This document shows positions 45,025 to 53,464 of a stretch of 64,000 nt of DNA, piece after piece. A program made the position numbers and the translations under genes. Under the pieces are notes generated by a model that made no database searches, was not told where the DNA came from, and saw only the letters and a program-made list of their open reading frames with translations. Each line of letters starts with the position of its first letter. Position 1 is the stretch's first letter. The stretch is from contig NZ_JAHVJQ010000011.1 of assembly GCF_019801145.1 (NCBI RefSeq), positions 1 through 64,000 on the forward strand, read 5' to 3'. This stretch comes from Leisingera aquaemixtae (lineage in GTDB: Bacteria > Pseudomonadota > Alphaproteobacteria > Rhodobacterales > Rhodobacteraceae).

Positions 45025-46954
45025 CAATGAATCCGGCATCAAACGGCTGGTTCAGATCGGCGCCGTCAAACGGCAGCGCGCCGATCTGCGATTTCGGGAA
45101 GCCGCCGTCATCCAGCGGCGCGATCAGGGCGCTGGTGCTCTGCGCCTTGCGCGCCAGCGTCCTGGAGATCCGCTGCGCCTCGGCCTCCGAGGTGATCACC
45201 TGCGGCCGCAGCAGCACCAGCAGCACCCGCTGGTTGCCGGTGGCGTTCTTGCCGCGGAACAGCTTGCCCAGCACCGGCAGTTTCGACAGGCCGGGCACCC
45301 GCTGGTCCACCGCCCCGGCGCCGTTTTCCAACAGCCCGCCCAGCATGATCACCGAGCCGTCGCGCACCAGCACGGTGGTCGACAGCGACCGCCGCGCGGT
45401 GATCTCGCCGCCGGCCGAGGCGGTGTTGCTGGTCAGGTTGGAGACCTCCTGCTTGACCAGCATCCTGACGGTGCGGTCGGCATTGATCTGCGGCGTCACG
45501 TTGAGGGTGAGGCCGACATCCTGGCGCTCGATGGTCTGGAACGGGTTTTCCACCGCGCTGTTGCCGACGGTGGAGAAGCTGCCGGTGACAAAGGGCACGT
45601 TCTGCGCCACCACGATCTCGGCCTCCTGGTTGTTCAGGGTCAGGATCGAGGGGGTCGACAGCAGCCGGGTGGAGGTGACCGAGGTGATCGCGGTGATCAG
45701 CCCGGCGATGCCGTCGCCGTCCTCCAGCCGGGCGCCGCCGAGGGCGCCGCCATTGCCGATGTCGACGGCATTGCCGTTGCGGGCGGCGGAGATCAGGCTG
45801 ATCAGGCTGGTGCGCCCGGGCAGCGCAAACTGCACCCCGCCGACCAGCGCATCGTTCAGCACCGCGCCGAATTGCACCGACAGGTCCGACAGCCCCTGCA
45901 CCGACATCTCGAAGATCACCGCCTCCACCAGCACCTGGGTCGGGCGGCGGTCCAGATGGCGCACCATCTGCAGGATGTCGTCGATCCGCTCCTGCGGCGC
46001 CGACACCAGGAGCGTGTTGGTCTGCGGCTCCGGCACGATGCGCACCGGCGCCCGCACGGCGCTGCCGCCGTCATCGTTCAGCGCCCGCATCACCACGTCG
46101 GCAAGCGCCGCCGCATCGGCGTAGTTCAGCCCGATGCTGCGCGACACCACGGTGTTGCGCTGGGTGTCCAGCTCCTCCGCCAGCACCCGCACCCGGTGGC
46201 GCAGCGCCTCGGGGCCGGAGACCACCAGCGCATTGGAGCGCCGGTCGACGCTGACCGCGGCGCCCTCGGGCAGGATCTGCATCGCCTGCACCACCTGCAT
46301 CACATCCGCCGCCGCCGCCGTGCGCAGCCGGATGATCTCCACCGGGTCGGGGCGCTGCGGCTGGTCCAGCTTCTCGATCAGACGGGTGATGCGCGCCAGG
46401 TTGGCGCTGCGGTCGGACAGGATCAGCCGGTTCGAATCCGGCAGCGCGGTGATCACCGCCTCGGCCGGCAGCAGCGGGCGCACCACCTCGACCACCTCCT
46501 GCAGCGGGATGTCGCGGACCCGGATCACCCGGGTTTCAAACCCCGCCGCCTGGCCCGCCGCGGCGCCGGAGGACAGCTCCCGCGCCGAGGACATCGGCAC
46601 GATGCGGCTGGCGCCGGCGCTCTCGACGATGGTCAGCCGGTTCAGCTCCAGCACCGACAGGAACACCTCGTAAAGGCTCTCCGGCGGCAGCTCCTCGGGC
46701 GCCAGCACCGTCACCGTGCCGCGCACCGCCGGGTCCAGCACGAAGCTGCGGCCGGTGGCCTCGGAGACGATCTCGGCAAAGCTGCGCAGATCCGCATCGC
46801 GCAGGTCCAGCGCCACCTGCGCCCGCAGCGGTGCTGCCGCCTGGATCAGCAGCAGCGCCGCCAGCCCGGCGGCGCAGATCCAGCCCCGCGCCGTTTCCCG
46901 GAGCCACCCCCCCGGGCCGGCCGCCGCCGGTTCTGTTGCTGCGGGATATGCCAT
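44957..46954 (-). CDS. gspD: type II secretion outer-membrane secretin GspD
   Basis: A 665-residue secretin. A membrane/signal segment (WICAAGLAALLLIQAAAPLRA) at about residues 22-45 is followed by N-domains (N0 LDLRDADLRSFAEIVSEATG; N1-N3 with VIRVRDIPLQEVVEVVRPLL and repeated SNRLILSDRSANLARI-like motifs) and the secretin core at about 390-600 (VEAVIFEMSVQGLSDLSVQF, VPFVTGSF, VGLTLNVTPQINADRTVRM, VMLGGLLENGAG). The signal peptide is unusually far in, behind about 20 residues, but the ATG at 46954 has a GAGAG ribosome binding site. It lies 169 bp downstream of rfbA on the same strand and heads gspD-E-F. Confidence 0.95.
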   Translation of the reverse strand: MAYPAATEPAAAGPGGWLRETARGWICAAGLAALLLIQAAAPLRAQVALDLRDADLRSFAEIVSEATGRSFVLDPAVRGTVTVLAPEELPPESLYEVFLSVLELNRLTIVESAGASRIVPMSSARELSSGAAAGQAAGFETRVIRVRDIPLQEVVEVVRPLLPAEAVITALPDSNRLILSDRSANLARITRLIEKLDQPQRPDPVEIIRLRTAAAADVMQVVQAMQILPEGAAVSVDRRSNALVVSGPEALRHRVRVLAEELDTQRNTVVSRSIGLNYADAAALADVVMRALNDDGGSAVRAPVRIVPEPQTNTLLVSAPQERIDDILQMVRHLDRRPTQVLVEAVIFEMSVQGLSDLSVQFGAVLNDALVGGVQFALPGRTSLISLISAARNGNAVDIGNGGALGGARLEDGDGIAGLITAITSVTSTRLLSTPSILTLNNQEAEIVVAQNVPFVTGSFSTVGNSAVENPFQTIERQDVGLTLNVTPQINADRTVRMLVKQEVSNLTSNTASAGGEITARRSLSTTVLVRDGSVIMLGGLLENGAGAVDQRVPGLSKLPVLGKLFRGKNATGNQRVLLVLLRPQVITSEAEAQRISRTLARKAQSTSALIAPLDDGGFPKSQIGALPFDGADLNQPFDAGFIDDVAQSRNFPPLPSRLRFNSGN

Positions 46955-47123
46955 GATCTGCTCTCTGTTCCCCGCGGCGGGCCCTCGCGTCCCGCCGTCC
47001 TGTTTCTTTGCAGCAGCATATAAAGCGAACCGCTGCCGGAACACAGGGGATTTTCCGCCCCCGGGCGCGTTTCCCGCCGGTGGTGCGGCGCCGCGCCAAC
47101 ACCGCCTGCGGCTGAAGCGGCGG
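46955..47123 (-). promoter_or_regulatory. intergenic region between rfbA and gspD
   Basis: A 169-bp gap between two leftward genes. Its right part is GC-rich; a weakly AT-rich patch (TTTGCAGCAGCATATAAAG, near 47009-47029) would suit a gspD promoter. I saw no strong terminator after rfbA, so gspDEF could also receive readthrough from the rhamnose operon. Confidence 0.35.
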
Positions 47124-48026
47124 CTACTTCAGCAGCCGCTCGAGATAGGCGCCATAGGCGTTCTTGGCAAACTGCCCGGCCCGCGCCTGCAGCTGGGCCG
47201 CCGTGATCCAGCCCCGCCCGTAGGCGATTTCCTCCGGGCAGCCGGCCTGCAGGCCCTGCCGCTCCTGCAGGGTGCGCACGAAATTGCCCGCATCCAGCAG
47301 CGAGCCGTGGGTGCCGGTATCAAGCCAGGCATAGCCCCGCCCCATGGTCTCGACCCGCAAGCCCCCTTCATTCAGGTAGCTTTGCAGCAGATCGGTGATT
47401 TCCAGCTCGCCGCGGGCGGAGGGCTGCACCCGGCGGGCCCGCTGCGGCGCGCTGCCGTCGAGGAAATAGAGCCCGGTCACCGCATAGTTCGACGGCGGCA
47501 CCGGCGGCTTCTCGATGATCTGGCGGGCGGTGCCGTCCGCGCCGAAGGCCACCACGCCATAGCGTTCCGGATCGGCGACGTGATAGCCGAAGACGGTGCC
47601 GCCGGATCCTTGCGCGTCTGCCGCGGCCAGCAGTTCCGGCAGCCCGTGGCCAAAGAAGATGTTGTCGCCCAAGACCAGCGCCGACGGCGCCCCCGCCAGG
47701 AACTCCTCGGCCAGGATGAAGGCCTGCGCCAGCCCGTCGGGAGAGGGCTGCACCACGTAGGTGAGCGAAATCCCCCACTGGCTGCCGTCGCCGAGGGTCC
47801 GGGTGAACTGCTCCTGGTCCTGCGGCGTGGTAATGACGCAGATCTCGCGGATGCCCGCCAGCATCAGGACGGACAGCGGGTAGTAGATCATCGGCTTGTC
47901 ATAGAGCGGCAGCAGCTGTTTCGACACCGCCATGGTGATCGGATAGAGCCTTGTGCCGGAGCCGCCTGCCAGGATGATGCCCTTTCTGCCGGATGCGGTC
48001 CCGGCGCCGGGCGTGCCGTCAGTCAT
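47124..48026 (-). CDS. rfbA: glucose-1-phosphate thymidylyltransferase RfbA/RmlA
   Basis: A 300-residue nucleotidyltransferase making dTDP-glucose from dTTP and glucose 1-phosphate, the first step of dTDP-L-rhamnose synthesis. Diagnostic motifs: [51 protein letters not shown] and [12 protein letters not shown]. The ATG at 48026 follows GGGAGA and overlaps the rfbD stop by 4 bp; it is the last gene of the rfbC-B-x-D-A operon. Confidence 0.97.
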   Translation of the reverse strand: MTDGTPGAGTASGRKGIILAGGSGTRLYPITMAVSKQLLPLYDKPMIYYPLSVLMLAGIREICVITTPQDQEQFTRTLGDGSQWGISLTYVVQPSPDGLAQAFILAEEFLAGAPSALVLGDNIFFGHGLPELLAAADAQGSGGTVFGYHVADPERYGVVAFGADGTARQIIEKPPVPPSNYAVTGLYFLDGSAPQRARRVQPSARGELEITDLLQSYLNEGGLRVETMGRGYAWLDTGTHGSLLDAGNFVRTLQERQGLQAGCPEEIAYGRGWITAAQLQARAGQFAKNAYGAYLERLLK

Positions 48027-48871
48027 GCCAATTCTCCCAAGTCCTTCAGAATATCCATGAGCCCCGCCCGCCAGTCCGGCTGCGAGAGGCCGAAAACAGT
48101 CTCTAATGCGGTGCAATCGAGGCGCGAATTCAAGGGCCGCGCTGCCGGTGCGGGGTAAGCGGAGGCCGGAATATCCTCCACCGCGCAGGCCATGCCGGCC
48201 CCGGCAAAGATCTCCCGCGCGAACCCAGCCCAGCTGGTTTCGGGCGCCCCTGCAAAATGATAGGTGCCGGATTTGGCCGGATCTTCGCCCAGCTGCCGCG
48301 CCACCGAAAGGCAGGCCGCGGCCAGGTCCCGCGCCGGGGTCGGGGCACCAATCTGGTCCGCCACGATGGTCAGGCGCCCGCGCTCCTTGCCGAGACGCAG
48401 CATGGTTTTCACGAAGTTGTTCCCGTGGCTCGAGACCACCCAGGAGCTGCGCAGGATGGCATAGGCGCCGCCCGCCGCGCGCACCGCGGCTTCGCCCGCC
48501 AGCTTGGAGCGGCCATAGGCATTCAAGGGGCCGGTGGCATCCCCCGGCCGCCAGGGGGCATCACCGCTGCCGTCAAAGACGTAATCGGTGGAGACGGTGA
48601 CAAAGGGGATGCCCAATTCCGCGCAGGCCGCCGCCATCGCGCCGGGGGCTTCGCCGTTGATCACGGTTGCCAGCGCCTCTTCCTCCTCGGCCTTGTCCAC
48701 CGCGGTATAGGCGGCGGCATTGATCACGGCGGCAGGCGCATGGGCGCGGATGGCGGCCGCGCACCCCGCCGGATCCGACAGATCCGCCTGATCGCGGCCC
48801 AGGCAGGCGGCACCGCCCTGCGCCGCCAGTTCGCGGGCCAGCTGGCCGGTCTTGCCGAACACTAGGATCAT
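48023..48871 (-). CDS. rfbD: dTDP-4-dehydrorhamnose reductase RfbD/RmlD
   Basis: A 282-residue SDR enzyme catalysing the last step to dTDP-L-rhamnose with NAD(P)H. Motifs: [15 protein letters not shown] at the N-terminus, [22 protein letters not shown] and the catalytic YGRSKLAGE at about residue 127. The ATG at 48871 follows GGGGAGG and overlaps the stop of the YdjM-like gene (ATGA). A copy of the dispersed motif with a rare TTA codon lies near its 3' end. Confidence 0.96.
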   Translation of the reverse strand: MILVFGKTGQLARELAAQGGAACLGRDQADLSDPAGCAAAIRAHAPAAVINAAAYTAVDKAEEEEALATVINGEAPGAMAAACAELGIPFVTVSTDYVFDGSGDAPWRPGDATGPLNAYGRSKLAGEAAVRAAGGAYAILRSSWVVSSHGNNFVKTMLRLGKERGRLTIVADQIGAPTPARDLAAACLSVARQLGEDPAKSGTYHFAGAPETSWAGFAREIFAGAGMACAVEDIPASAYPAPAARPLNSRLDCTALETVFGLSQPDWRAGLMDILKDLGELA

Positions 48872-49341
48872 ATGCACCTCCCCGTGCGCCACAGATACAA
48901 GGCTAGCGCCCAGACGCCCAACTCCAGCAAAAAGGTCCAGTGCAGCAGGAAGGACAGCACCCAATGCGCCTGAGCGGCCGGCACTTCCACCAGCGTATAA
49001 AGCCCGCTGTCAAAAGGCGCCGCCCACAGGATGCCGCCGCCGATGGTATCCAGGACCATGTGCAGGAACAGCGCGGCAAAGAACATCAGCGCCGGAGCCA
49101 GCAAGGCGCGGGCAAGAAAGGCCAGAACCGGCAGAGTTAGAGCCGCAACGGCCGCCCAGAAGGCGGGCACATGCACCCAGTAGCGATGATGATGGATGCT
49201 GCCATCGTCAATGAAGTGAAACCACAGCATATCGAAATCCGGCAGCACCGCGCCCAGAAGGGCGGCGGGCATCAGGAACCGGTGCCCCTCAGGCGCCAGC
49301 CGCGCCAGCACATAGCCCGAGGGCAGATGCGCGGTCAGCAT
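48868..49341 (-). CDS. YdjM-like membrane protein (putative metal-dependent hydrolase) inside the rhamnose operon
   Basis: A 157-residue membrane protein of the LexA-binding/YdjM (DUF457) type, judged by an N-terminal HLPSGYVLARL motif, LLGAVLPDFDMLWFHFIDDG with conserved Asp residues, IHHHRYWVHVP with a histidine run, and LHMVLDTIGGGILWAAPF. There are about four helices; the Asp and His residues could hold a metal. It overlaps rfbD by 4 bp and sits between rfbB and rfbD, so it is co-transcribed with the rhamnose genes. Its role there is unknown; an enzyme acting on lipid-linked or membrane substrates is possible. Confidence 0.75.
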   Translation of the reverse strand: MLTAHLPSGYVLARLAPEGHRFLMPAALLGAVLPDFDMLWFHFIDDGSIHHHRYWVHVPAFWAAVAALTLPVLAFLARALLAPALMFFAALFLHMVLDTIGGGILWAAPFDSGLYTLVEVPAAQAHWVLSFLLHWTFLLELGVWALALYLWRTGRCI

Positions 49342-49468
49342 GAGAGATCCCAATTGAGGAAGGGTCCGCCCGGGGCGCTTGCGGCCCGGGCCGCGCCGTC
49401 CCGCCCCCCTGGGGCGGCGCGTTTGCGCCGTCCCGCGGGGAGGCGCGGCCCTTCTGCCGCTCGCGATA
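49342..49468 (-). other. 127-bp intercistronic gap with GC-rich potential hairpins
   Basis: Between rfbB and the YdjM-like gene the sequence is a series of GC-rich complementary stretches, such as CGCCGTCCCGCCCC opposite GGGGCGGCG (about 49395-49420). Such structure inside an operon could reduce or stabilise downstream mRNA. No open frame is credible here. Confidence 0.35.
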
Positions 49469-50521
49469 TCACGTCCCCGTCCCCAGCCGCCGGCCGACGC
49501 CGTCGCGGTCCTGCAGCGCCCGCCACCAGGCCTCGTTGTCCAGATACCACTGCACCGTGCGCTCCAGCCCTTCCTCCACTGTCACCGAAGGCCGCCAGCC
49601 CAGCTCCTGCCGGATGCGGCTCGGGTCGATGGCATAGCGCGCGTCATGGCCCGGGCGGTCACTCACAAAGGTGATCTGGTCTTTGTAAGACCTCCCATCC
49701 TTGCGCGGCCGTTTTTCATCCAGGATGGCACAGAGCGTGTTGACCAGCTCCAGGTTCGACCGCTCGTTCTCGCCGCCGATATTGTAGCTGCGCCCCAGCG
49801 CGCCCTGCTGCACCACCAGCAAGAGCGCATCGGCGTGGTCCTCGACATAGAGCCAGTCGCGCACGTTGGAGCCGTCGCCGTAAACCGGCAGCTCCTTGCC
49901 CGCCAAGGCATTCAGGATCACCACCGGGATGAGCTTTTCCGGGAAATGGTACGGCCCGTAGTTGTTGGAGCAGTTGCTCAGCACCACCGGCAGCCCGTAG
50001 GTCTCGTGCCAGGCCCTGACCAGATGGTCGCTGGCGGCTTTGCTCGCGGAATAGGGCGAGCGCGGATCGTAAGGCGTTGCTTCGGTGAACTGCACCGACG
50101 GGTCGGCGGGCAGGCTGCCGTAGACCTCGTCGGTGGAGATATGGTGGAAGCGGAACGCCTCCGGCCTGCCCGCCTGGGTCCAGTATTTGCGGGCCGCCTC
50201 CAGCATGTTGAAGGTGCCGGTGATATTGGTTTCGATGAAATCGCCGGGCCCGTCGATCGAGCGGTCGACATGGCTTTCTGCCGCCAGATGCATCACCGCA
50301 TCGGGCTGGTGGCGGTCAAAAACAGTGTCTAATGCGGCGCGGTCGCGGATGTCGGCCTGCTCAAAGGCATAGGCCGGGCTTTTCGCCACAGCGGCCACAT
50401 TGTCCAAGCAGGCGGCATAGGTGAGCGCATCGAGGTTCACCACCTGATGGCCGCGGGCAATCGCCAGCCGCACCACCGCGGAGCCAATGAAACCGGCGCC
50501 GCCGGTGACCAGGAGCTTCAT
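49469..50521 (-). CDS. rfbB: dTDP-glucose 4,6-dehydratase RfbB/RmlB
   Basis: A 350-residue extended SDR enzyme converting dTDP-glucose to dTDP-4-keto-6-deoxyglucose. Motifs: [29 protein letters not shown], the active site [10 protein letters not shown] and [12 protein letters not shown], and [18 protein letters not shown]. The start at 50521 has GGGAGGG upstream and overlaps rfbC by 4 bp. Length is typical. Confidence 0.97.
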   Translation of the reverse strand: MKLLVTGGAGFIGSAVVRLAIARGHQVVNLDALTYAACLDNVAAVAKSPAYAFEQADIRDRAALDTVFDRHQPDAVMHLAAESHVDRSIDGPGDFIETNITGTFNMLEAARKYWTQAGRPEAFRFHHISTDEVYGSLPADPSVQFTEATPYDPRSPYSASKAASDHLVRAWHETYGLPVVLSNCSNNYGPYHFPEKLIPVVILNALAGKELPVYGDGSNVRDWLYVEDHADALLLVVQQGALGRSYNIGGENERSNLELVNTLCAILDEKRPRKDGRSYKDQITFVSDRPGHDARYAIDPSRIRQELGWRPSVTVEEGLERTVQWYLDNEAWWRALQDRDGVGRRLGTGT

Positions 50522-51078
50522 GCCGCACCCTCCCACCCAAACGGGCTGTTGAACTCCGCAAACGCGGGCGCCGCGGCATCCTTTTCCGACAGCACCGGGG
50601 TGCCCTCAAACCCCCAGTTGATGCCGCAGCTGTCCCAGGCCACCGCGCCGTCGCAGTCCGGCGCGTAGTAATCGGTGCATTTGTAGATCACCTCGGTTTC
50701 AGGAACCCGGGTGAGAAAGCCGTGCAGAAATCCCTTGGGCACCAGCACCTGCCTGCCGTTTTCCGCCGTCAGCTCGATCCCGAACCATTTTCCATAGCCG
50801 GGCGAGCCCCTGCGGATGTCCACCGCCACGTCGAACAGCGCCCCCCGGCCGCAGCGCACCAGCTTGTCCTGGGCATGGGGCGGCGCCTGGAAATGCAAGC
50901 CCCGCAGGGTGCCCGCCGCCGCTGACAGCGAATGGTTGTCCTGCACGAAATCCAGATCGATCCCCGCCTCCTGCATCCGCCGCTTGTTCCAGCTTTCGCT
51001 GAAAAACCCGCGCGCATCGCCAAAGCGGGGCGGCGTCAGCACCTTCAGCCCCGGCAATCCGGTTTCCTCAACCTGCAT
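50518..51078 (-). CDS. rfbC: dTDP-4-dehydrorhamnose 3,5-epimerase RfbC/RmlC
   Basis: A 186-residue cupin-fold epimerase. Diagnostic features: [44 protein letters not shown] (catalytic His; residue run abbreviated at LRGLHFQ), [11 protein letters not shown] and VPKGFLHGF. It starts at an ATG with GGCGGA upstream. It is the first gene of the leftward rhamnose operon; a long open frame upstream to 52635 lies antisense to the GT4 gene and is not coding. Confidence 0.96.
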   Translation of the reverse strand: MQVEETGLPGLKVLTPPRFGDARGFFSESWNKRRMQEAGIDLDFVQDNHSLSAAAGTLRGLHFQAPPHAQDKLVRCGRGALFDVAVDIRRGSPGYGKWFGIELTAENGRQVLVPKGFLHGFLTRVPETEVIYKCTDYYAPDCDGAVAWDSCGINWGFEGTPVLSEKDAAAPAFAEFNSPFGWEGAA

Positions 51079-51237
51079 TCTATCCGCCCCGGTTCCTGGG
51101 TTTCTGTCTCTTCTGACCGTTGTAGCTGCTGCGCGCGCCCGGCGCCAGCGCCGGGCGCGCGCAGCGCTGCAACAGCGGCCCGGCAATGGCACCGCCCCGG
51201 CTTGCATCCCCGCCGCTGCCCCGGCAAGCATGGTTTC
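51079..51237. promoter_or_regulatory. divergent promoter region, rhamnose operon and GT4 gene
   Basis: The 159-bp region must drive rfbC leftward and the glycosyltransferase rightward. Its centre is occupied by the 17-bp-stem hairpin listed separately, leaving about 50-70 bp on each side for promoters. No clear -35/-10 boxes. Confidence 0.4.
51128..51165. other. perfect 17-bp-stem hairpin between divergent genes
   Basis: The arms 51128-51144 and 51149-51165 are perfectly complementary (ending CCCGGCG and CGCCGGG at the loop) around the loop CCAG. It is placed between two divergent start codons rather than after a gene, so it is unlikely to be a simple end-of-operon terminator. It may act in the 5' leader of one transcript or insulate two promoters. 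Confidence 0.6.
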
Positions 51238-52479
51238 ATGAAAATCTTGTTTGTGCATCAGAACATGCCTGGCCAGTACCGCGAGCTTGCGCCTTGGCTG
51301 GCGGCGCAAGGCGGCCATGAGATCGTCTTTCTGACCCAGCGCAAGGGCGTGCAGCTGAAGGGCATCAGATCGGTTGTCTACAAGCCCTTCCACACGCCTG
51401 CCAAGGATGCCTTCGGCCTCTCCAAGGACTGGGAGGCAGCGGCCGGCACCGGCCTCGGCGCGGCGCTGGCGGCGCGGCAGCTGAAGGCGCAGGGCTTCAC
51501 CCCCGACATCATCATCGGCCACACCGGCTGGGGCGAATTGCTGTTCATGAAAGACCCCTACCCGGATGTGCCGGTGATCGGCTTCTTCGAGTATTTCTAC
51601 CGCACCTCCGGCGGGCTGGTCGGCTTCGACCCGGAAAACCCGCCCAACGACCAGGCCTATTTCTTTGCCGAGGCGCGCAACACCGTGCCTTATGCCAGCA
51701 TCGAGCAGGTCGACCTGGGCCATGTGCCCACTGCCTGGCAGCGCGACCGGTTTCCGGCCAGCTTCCACGACCGCATGTATCTCTGCCATGACGGCATCCG
51801 CACCGACAAGCTGGGCCCTGATCCCGCCGCCTCGGTCGCGCTCGGGCGGCTGGAGCAACCGCTCACCCGCGACGACGAGGTGGTCACCTATATTGCCCGC
51901 AACATGGAGCGCGCCCGCGGCTTCCACATCATGATGCGCGCACTGCCGCGGATTCAGGCGCAGCGCCCCAATGCGCGCGTCCTGATGATCGGCGGCAGCG
52001 AGACCTCCTATGGCGCCGAAAGCAAGCACCCCGGCGGTTTGCGCGGCGAGATGGAGGATGAGCTGGGCAAGAGCGTCGACTGGAGCCGGGTGCATTTCCT
52101 CGGCAAGGTTCCCTATGACGACCTCTGCCGGATCATCCAGATCAGCCGCTGCCACATCTATCTGACCATGCCCTTCGTGCTCAGCTGGTCGCTGTTGGAG
52201 ACGATGGCGATGCAGGCGACGGTGGTGGCGGCCGATGTGGCGCCGGTGCGCGAGGCGGTCAGCCATGGCGAGACCGGGCTGCTGGTGGATTTCTTTTCCC
52301 CTGAGAAACTGGCCGATCAGGTCGCGGACGTGCTGGCCAATCCCGAGGACTACGCCCATATCGGCCCCAATGCCCGCGCCCATGTGGTGGAAAAATACGA
52401 TTTCCTGACCCGCTGCCTGCCGGAGCATATCGCACAAATCAATGCGCTCGTGCCGGAGGCCCGGAAAATCAGGATCTAG
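51238..52479 (+). CDS. GT4-family glycosyltransferase
   Basis: A 413-residue GT-B fold enzyme beginning MKILFVHQNMPGQYRELAPW. The C-terminal donor-binding domain has VTYIARNMERARGFHIMMRA, VHFLGKVPYDDLCRII and the retaining-GT signature SWSLLETMAMQATVVAADVA with its conserved Glu, then EAVSHGETGLLVDFF. No membrane helix; it would act on the cytoplasmic face. Beside the dTDP-rhamnose genes it may be a rhamnosyltransferase, but the donor cannot be read from sequence. Ribosome binding site weak. Confidence 0.9.
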   Translation: MKILFVHQNMPGQYRELAPWLAAQGGHEIVFLTQRKGVQLKGIRSVVYKPFHTPAKDAFGLSKDWEAAAGTGLGAALAARQLKAQGFTPDIIIGHTGWGELLFMKDPYPDVPVIGFFEYFYRTSGGLVGFDPENPPNDQAYFFAEARNTVPYASIEQVDLGHVPTAWQRDRFPASFHDRMYLCHDGIRTDKLGPDPAASVALGRLEQPLTRDDEVVTYIARNMERARGFHIMMRALPRIQAQRPNARVLMIGGSETSYGAESKHPGGLRGEMEDELGKSVDWSRVHFLGKVPYDDLCRIIQISRCHIYLTMPFVLSWSLLETMAMQATVVAADVAPVREAVSHGETGLLVDFFSPEKLADQVADVLANPEDYAHIGPNARAHVVEKYDFLTRCLPEHIAQINALVPEARKIRI

Positions 52480-52795
52480 CCGGAGGCGCGGAGGACAAAG
52501 CTGTAGCCGGAGGCGCGGGAAACCAGGCTCTGATACGGCCATTTCCGCCGGTTCCGCCTCAAGGCCGGTGCAGCCGCCGCGCAGCGGCGCCTTCGGGCTG
52601 TGCCCATTCACAAGCGGAGCGCTTTCCCGGAACATTTCCGGGAAGCTTGCTCACCCAAAACACTTTTGCCTGGCGCCGCGTGCGGCATACCGGCCGGATG
52701 CGGCGGGCCCCGGCCCCGCCCGCATCCGGCAAGCGGCGCCTCCAGCCCTCAAGGCCGGGACGCCTGCCCTTGTGCCTGCCTGCCGCGGCCCGCGG
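52480..52795. other. 316-bp gap between convergent genes with short direct repeats
   Basis: The 15-mer TAGCCGGAGGCGCGG occurs at 52477 (spanning the GT4 stop) and again about 27 bp later, with a degenerate copy just upstream inside the gene. One copy of the dispersed motif (CAGGCTCTGATACGGCC) follows at 52524-52540. No credible coding frame; no strong terminator seen. Confidence 0.45.
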
Positions 52796-53464
52796 TCAGT
52801 GGCGGTGCGCCTGCGGCGGCAGCTGCTCGGAAGCCCAAAGCGCCGCCTGGGTGCGGTTCTTGGCGCCGATCTTGCGGAAGCAGGTGCGCAGATGCACCTT
52901 CACCGTGGCTTCGCAGATGCCCAGTTCATTGGCGATGCTCTTGTTGGTGGCGCCTTCGGTGAGCTTGGCCAGGATCAGCTGCTCGCGCTCCGACAGCCCG
53001 TGCCGCTGGCCCTGGCGGGCAGGCCCAGGCGCCTCCGCAGCCTGCGGCAGTTCCCCGTTCGCGGCCTCCGCCGCGGCCGCGTCCGCCGCCGCCGCACCGG
53101 ACAGCACGATGCGGTAGCCGTCCTTCACCACCTGCAGCGCGGCAATCAGCGCGCCGGCGGATTTGCGCTCCGGGATCACCGCCTCGGCATAATGGCTGAG
53201 CCGCGTCTGGGCGGCGGCGGGGCAGCCGTCGCCGGTGATCAGGATCAGCTGCACCGCGCCGTTGCGGGCGCGGAACGCCTGCAGCTCCTGCAGCAGCCCG
53301 TCGCCGGTATCATGGCTGTAGAACAGGATCATATCCCGCGGCGGCAGCTGCGGCAGTTCCGCCAGGCTGCTGCAGCAGCGCCCGGTCTCATAGTCATTTG
53401 CTTCACAGATGGTCAGAAACATGTCCCTGAGAAGCCTGCTTTCCCCCACAATGTGAACAGGCAT
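52796..53464 (-). CDS. LuxR-family regulator with degenerate receiver-like domain
   Basis: A 222-residue regulator. The N-terminal 120 residues fold like a receiver (VHIVGESRLLRDMFLTICEA, then LILITGDGCPAAAQTRL), but the acidic pair near the start is missing and the phospho-acceptor strand reads DMILFYSHDTGDG without a clear acceptor Asp, so phosphorylation is unlikely. A linker rich in alanine leads to the HTH: LSEREQLILAKLTEGATNKS, IANELGICEATVKVHLRTCF, RKIGAKNRTQAALWA. This resembles CsgD/VpsT-type biofilm regulators. A strong AAAGGAG ribosome binding site fixes the start at 53464. Divergent from another LuxR regulator. Confidence 0.87.
   Translation of the reverse strand: MPVHIVGESRLLRDMFLTICEANDYETGRCCSSLAELPQLPPRDMILFYSHDTGDGLLQELQAFRARNGAVQLILITGDGCPAAAQTRLSHYAEAVIPERKSAGALIAALQVVKDGYRIVLSGAAAADAAAAEAANGELPQAAEAPGPARQGQRHGLSEREQLILAKLTEGATNKSIANELGICEATVKVHLRTCFRKIGAKNRTQAALWASEQLPPQAHRH

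Noticed and set aside
50518-52635. A 705-codon frame containing rfbC at its end
   Set aside because: Only the last 186 codons match RmlC. The upstream part is antisense to the GT4 gene and lacks any domain.
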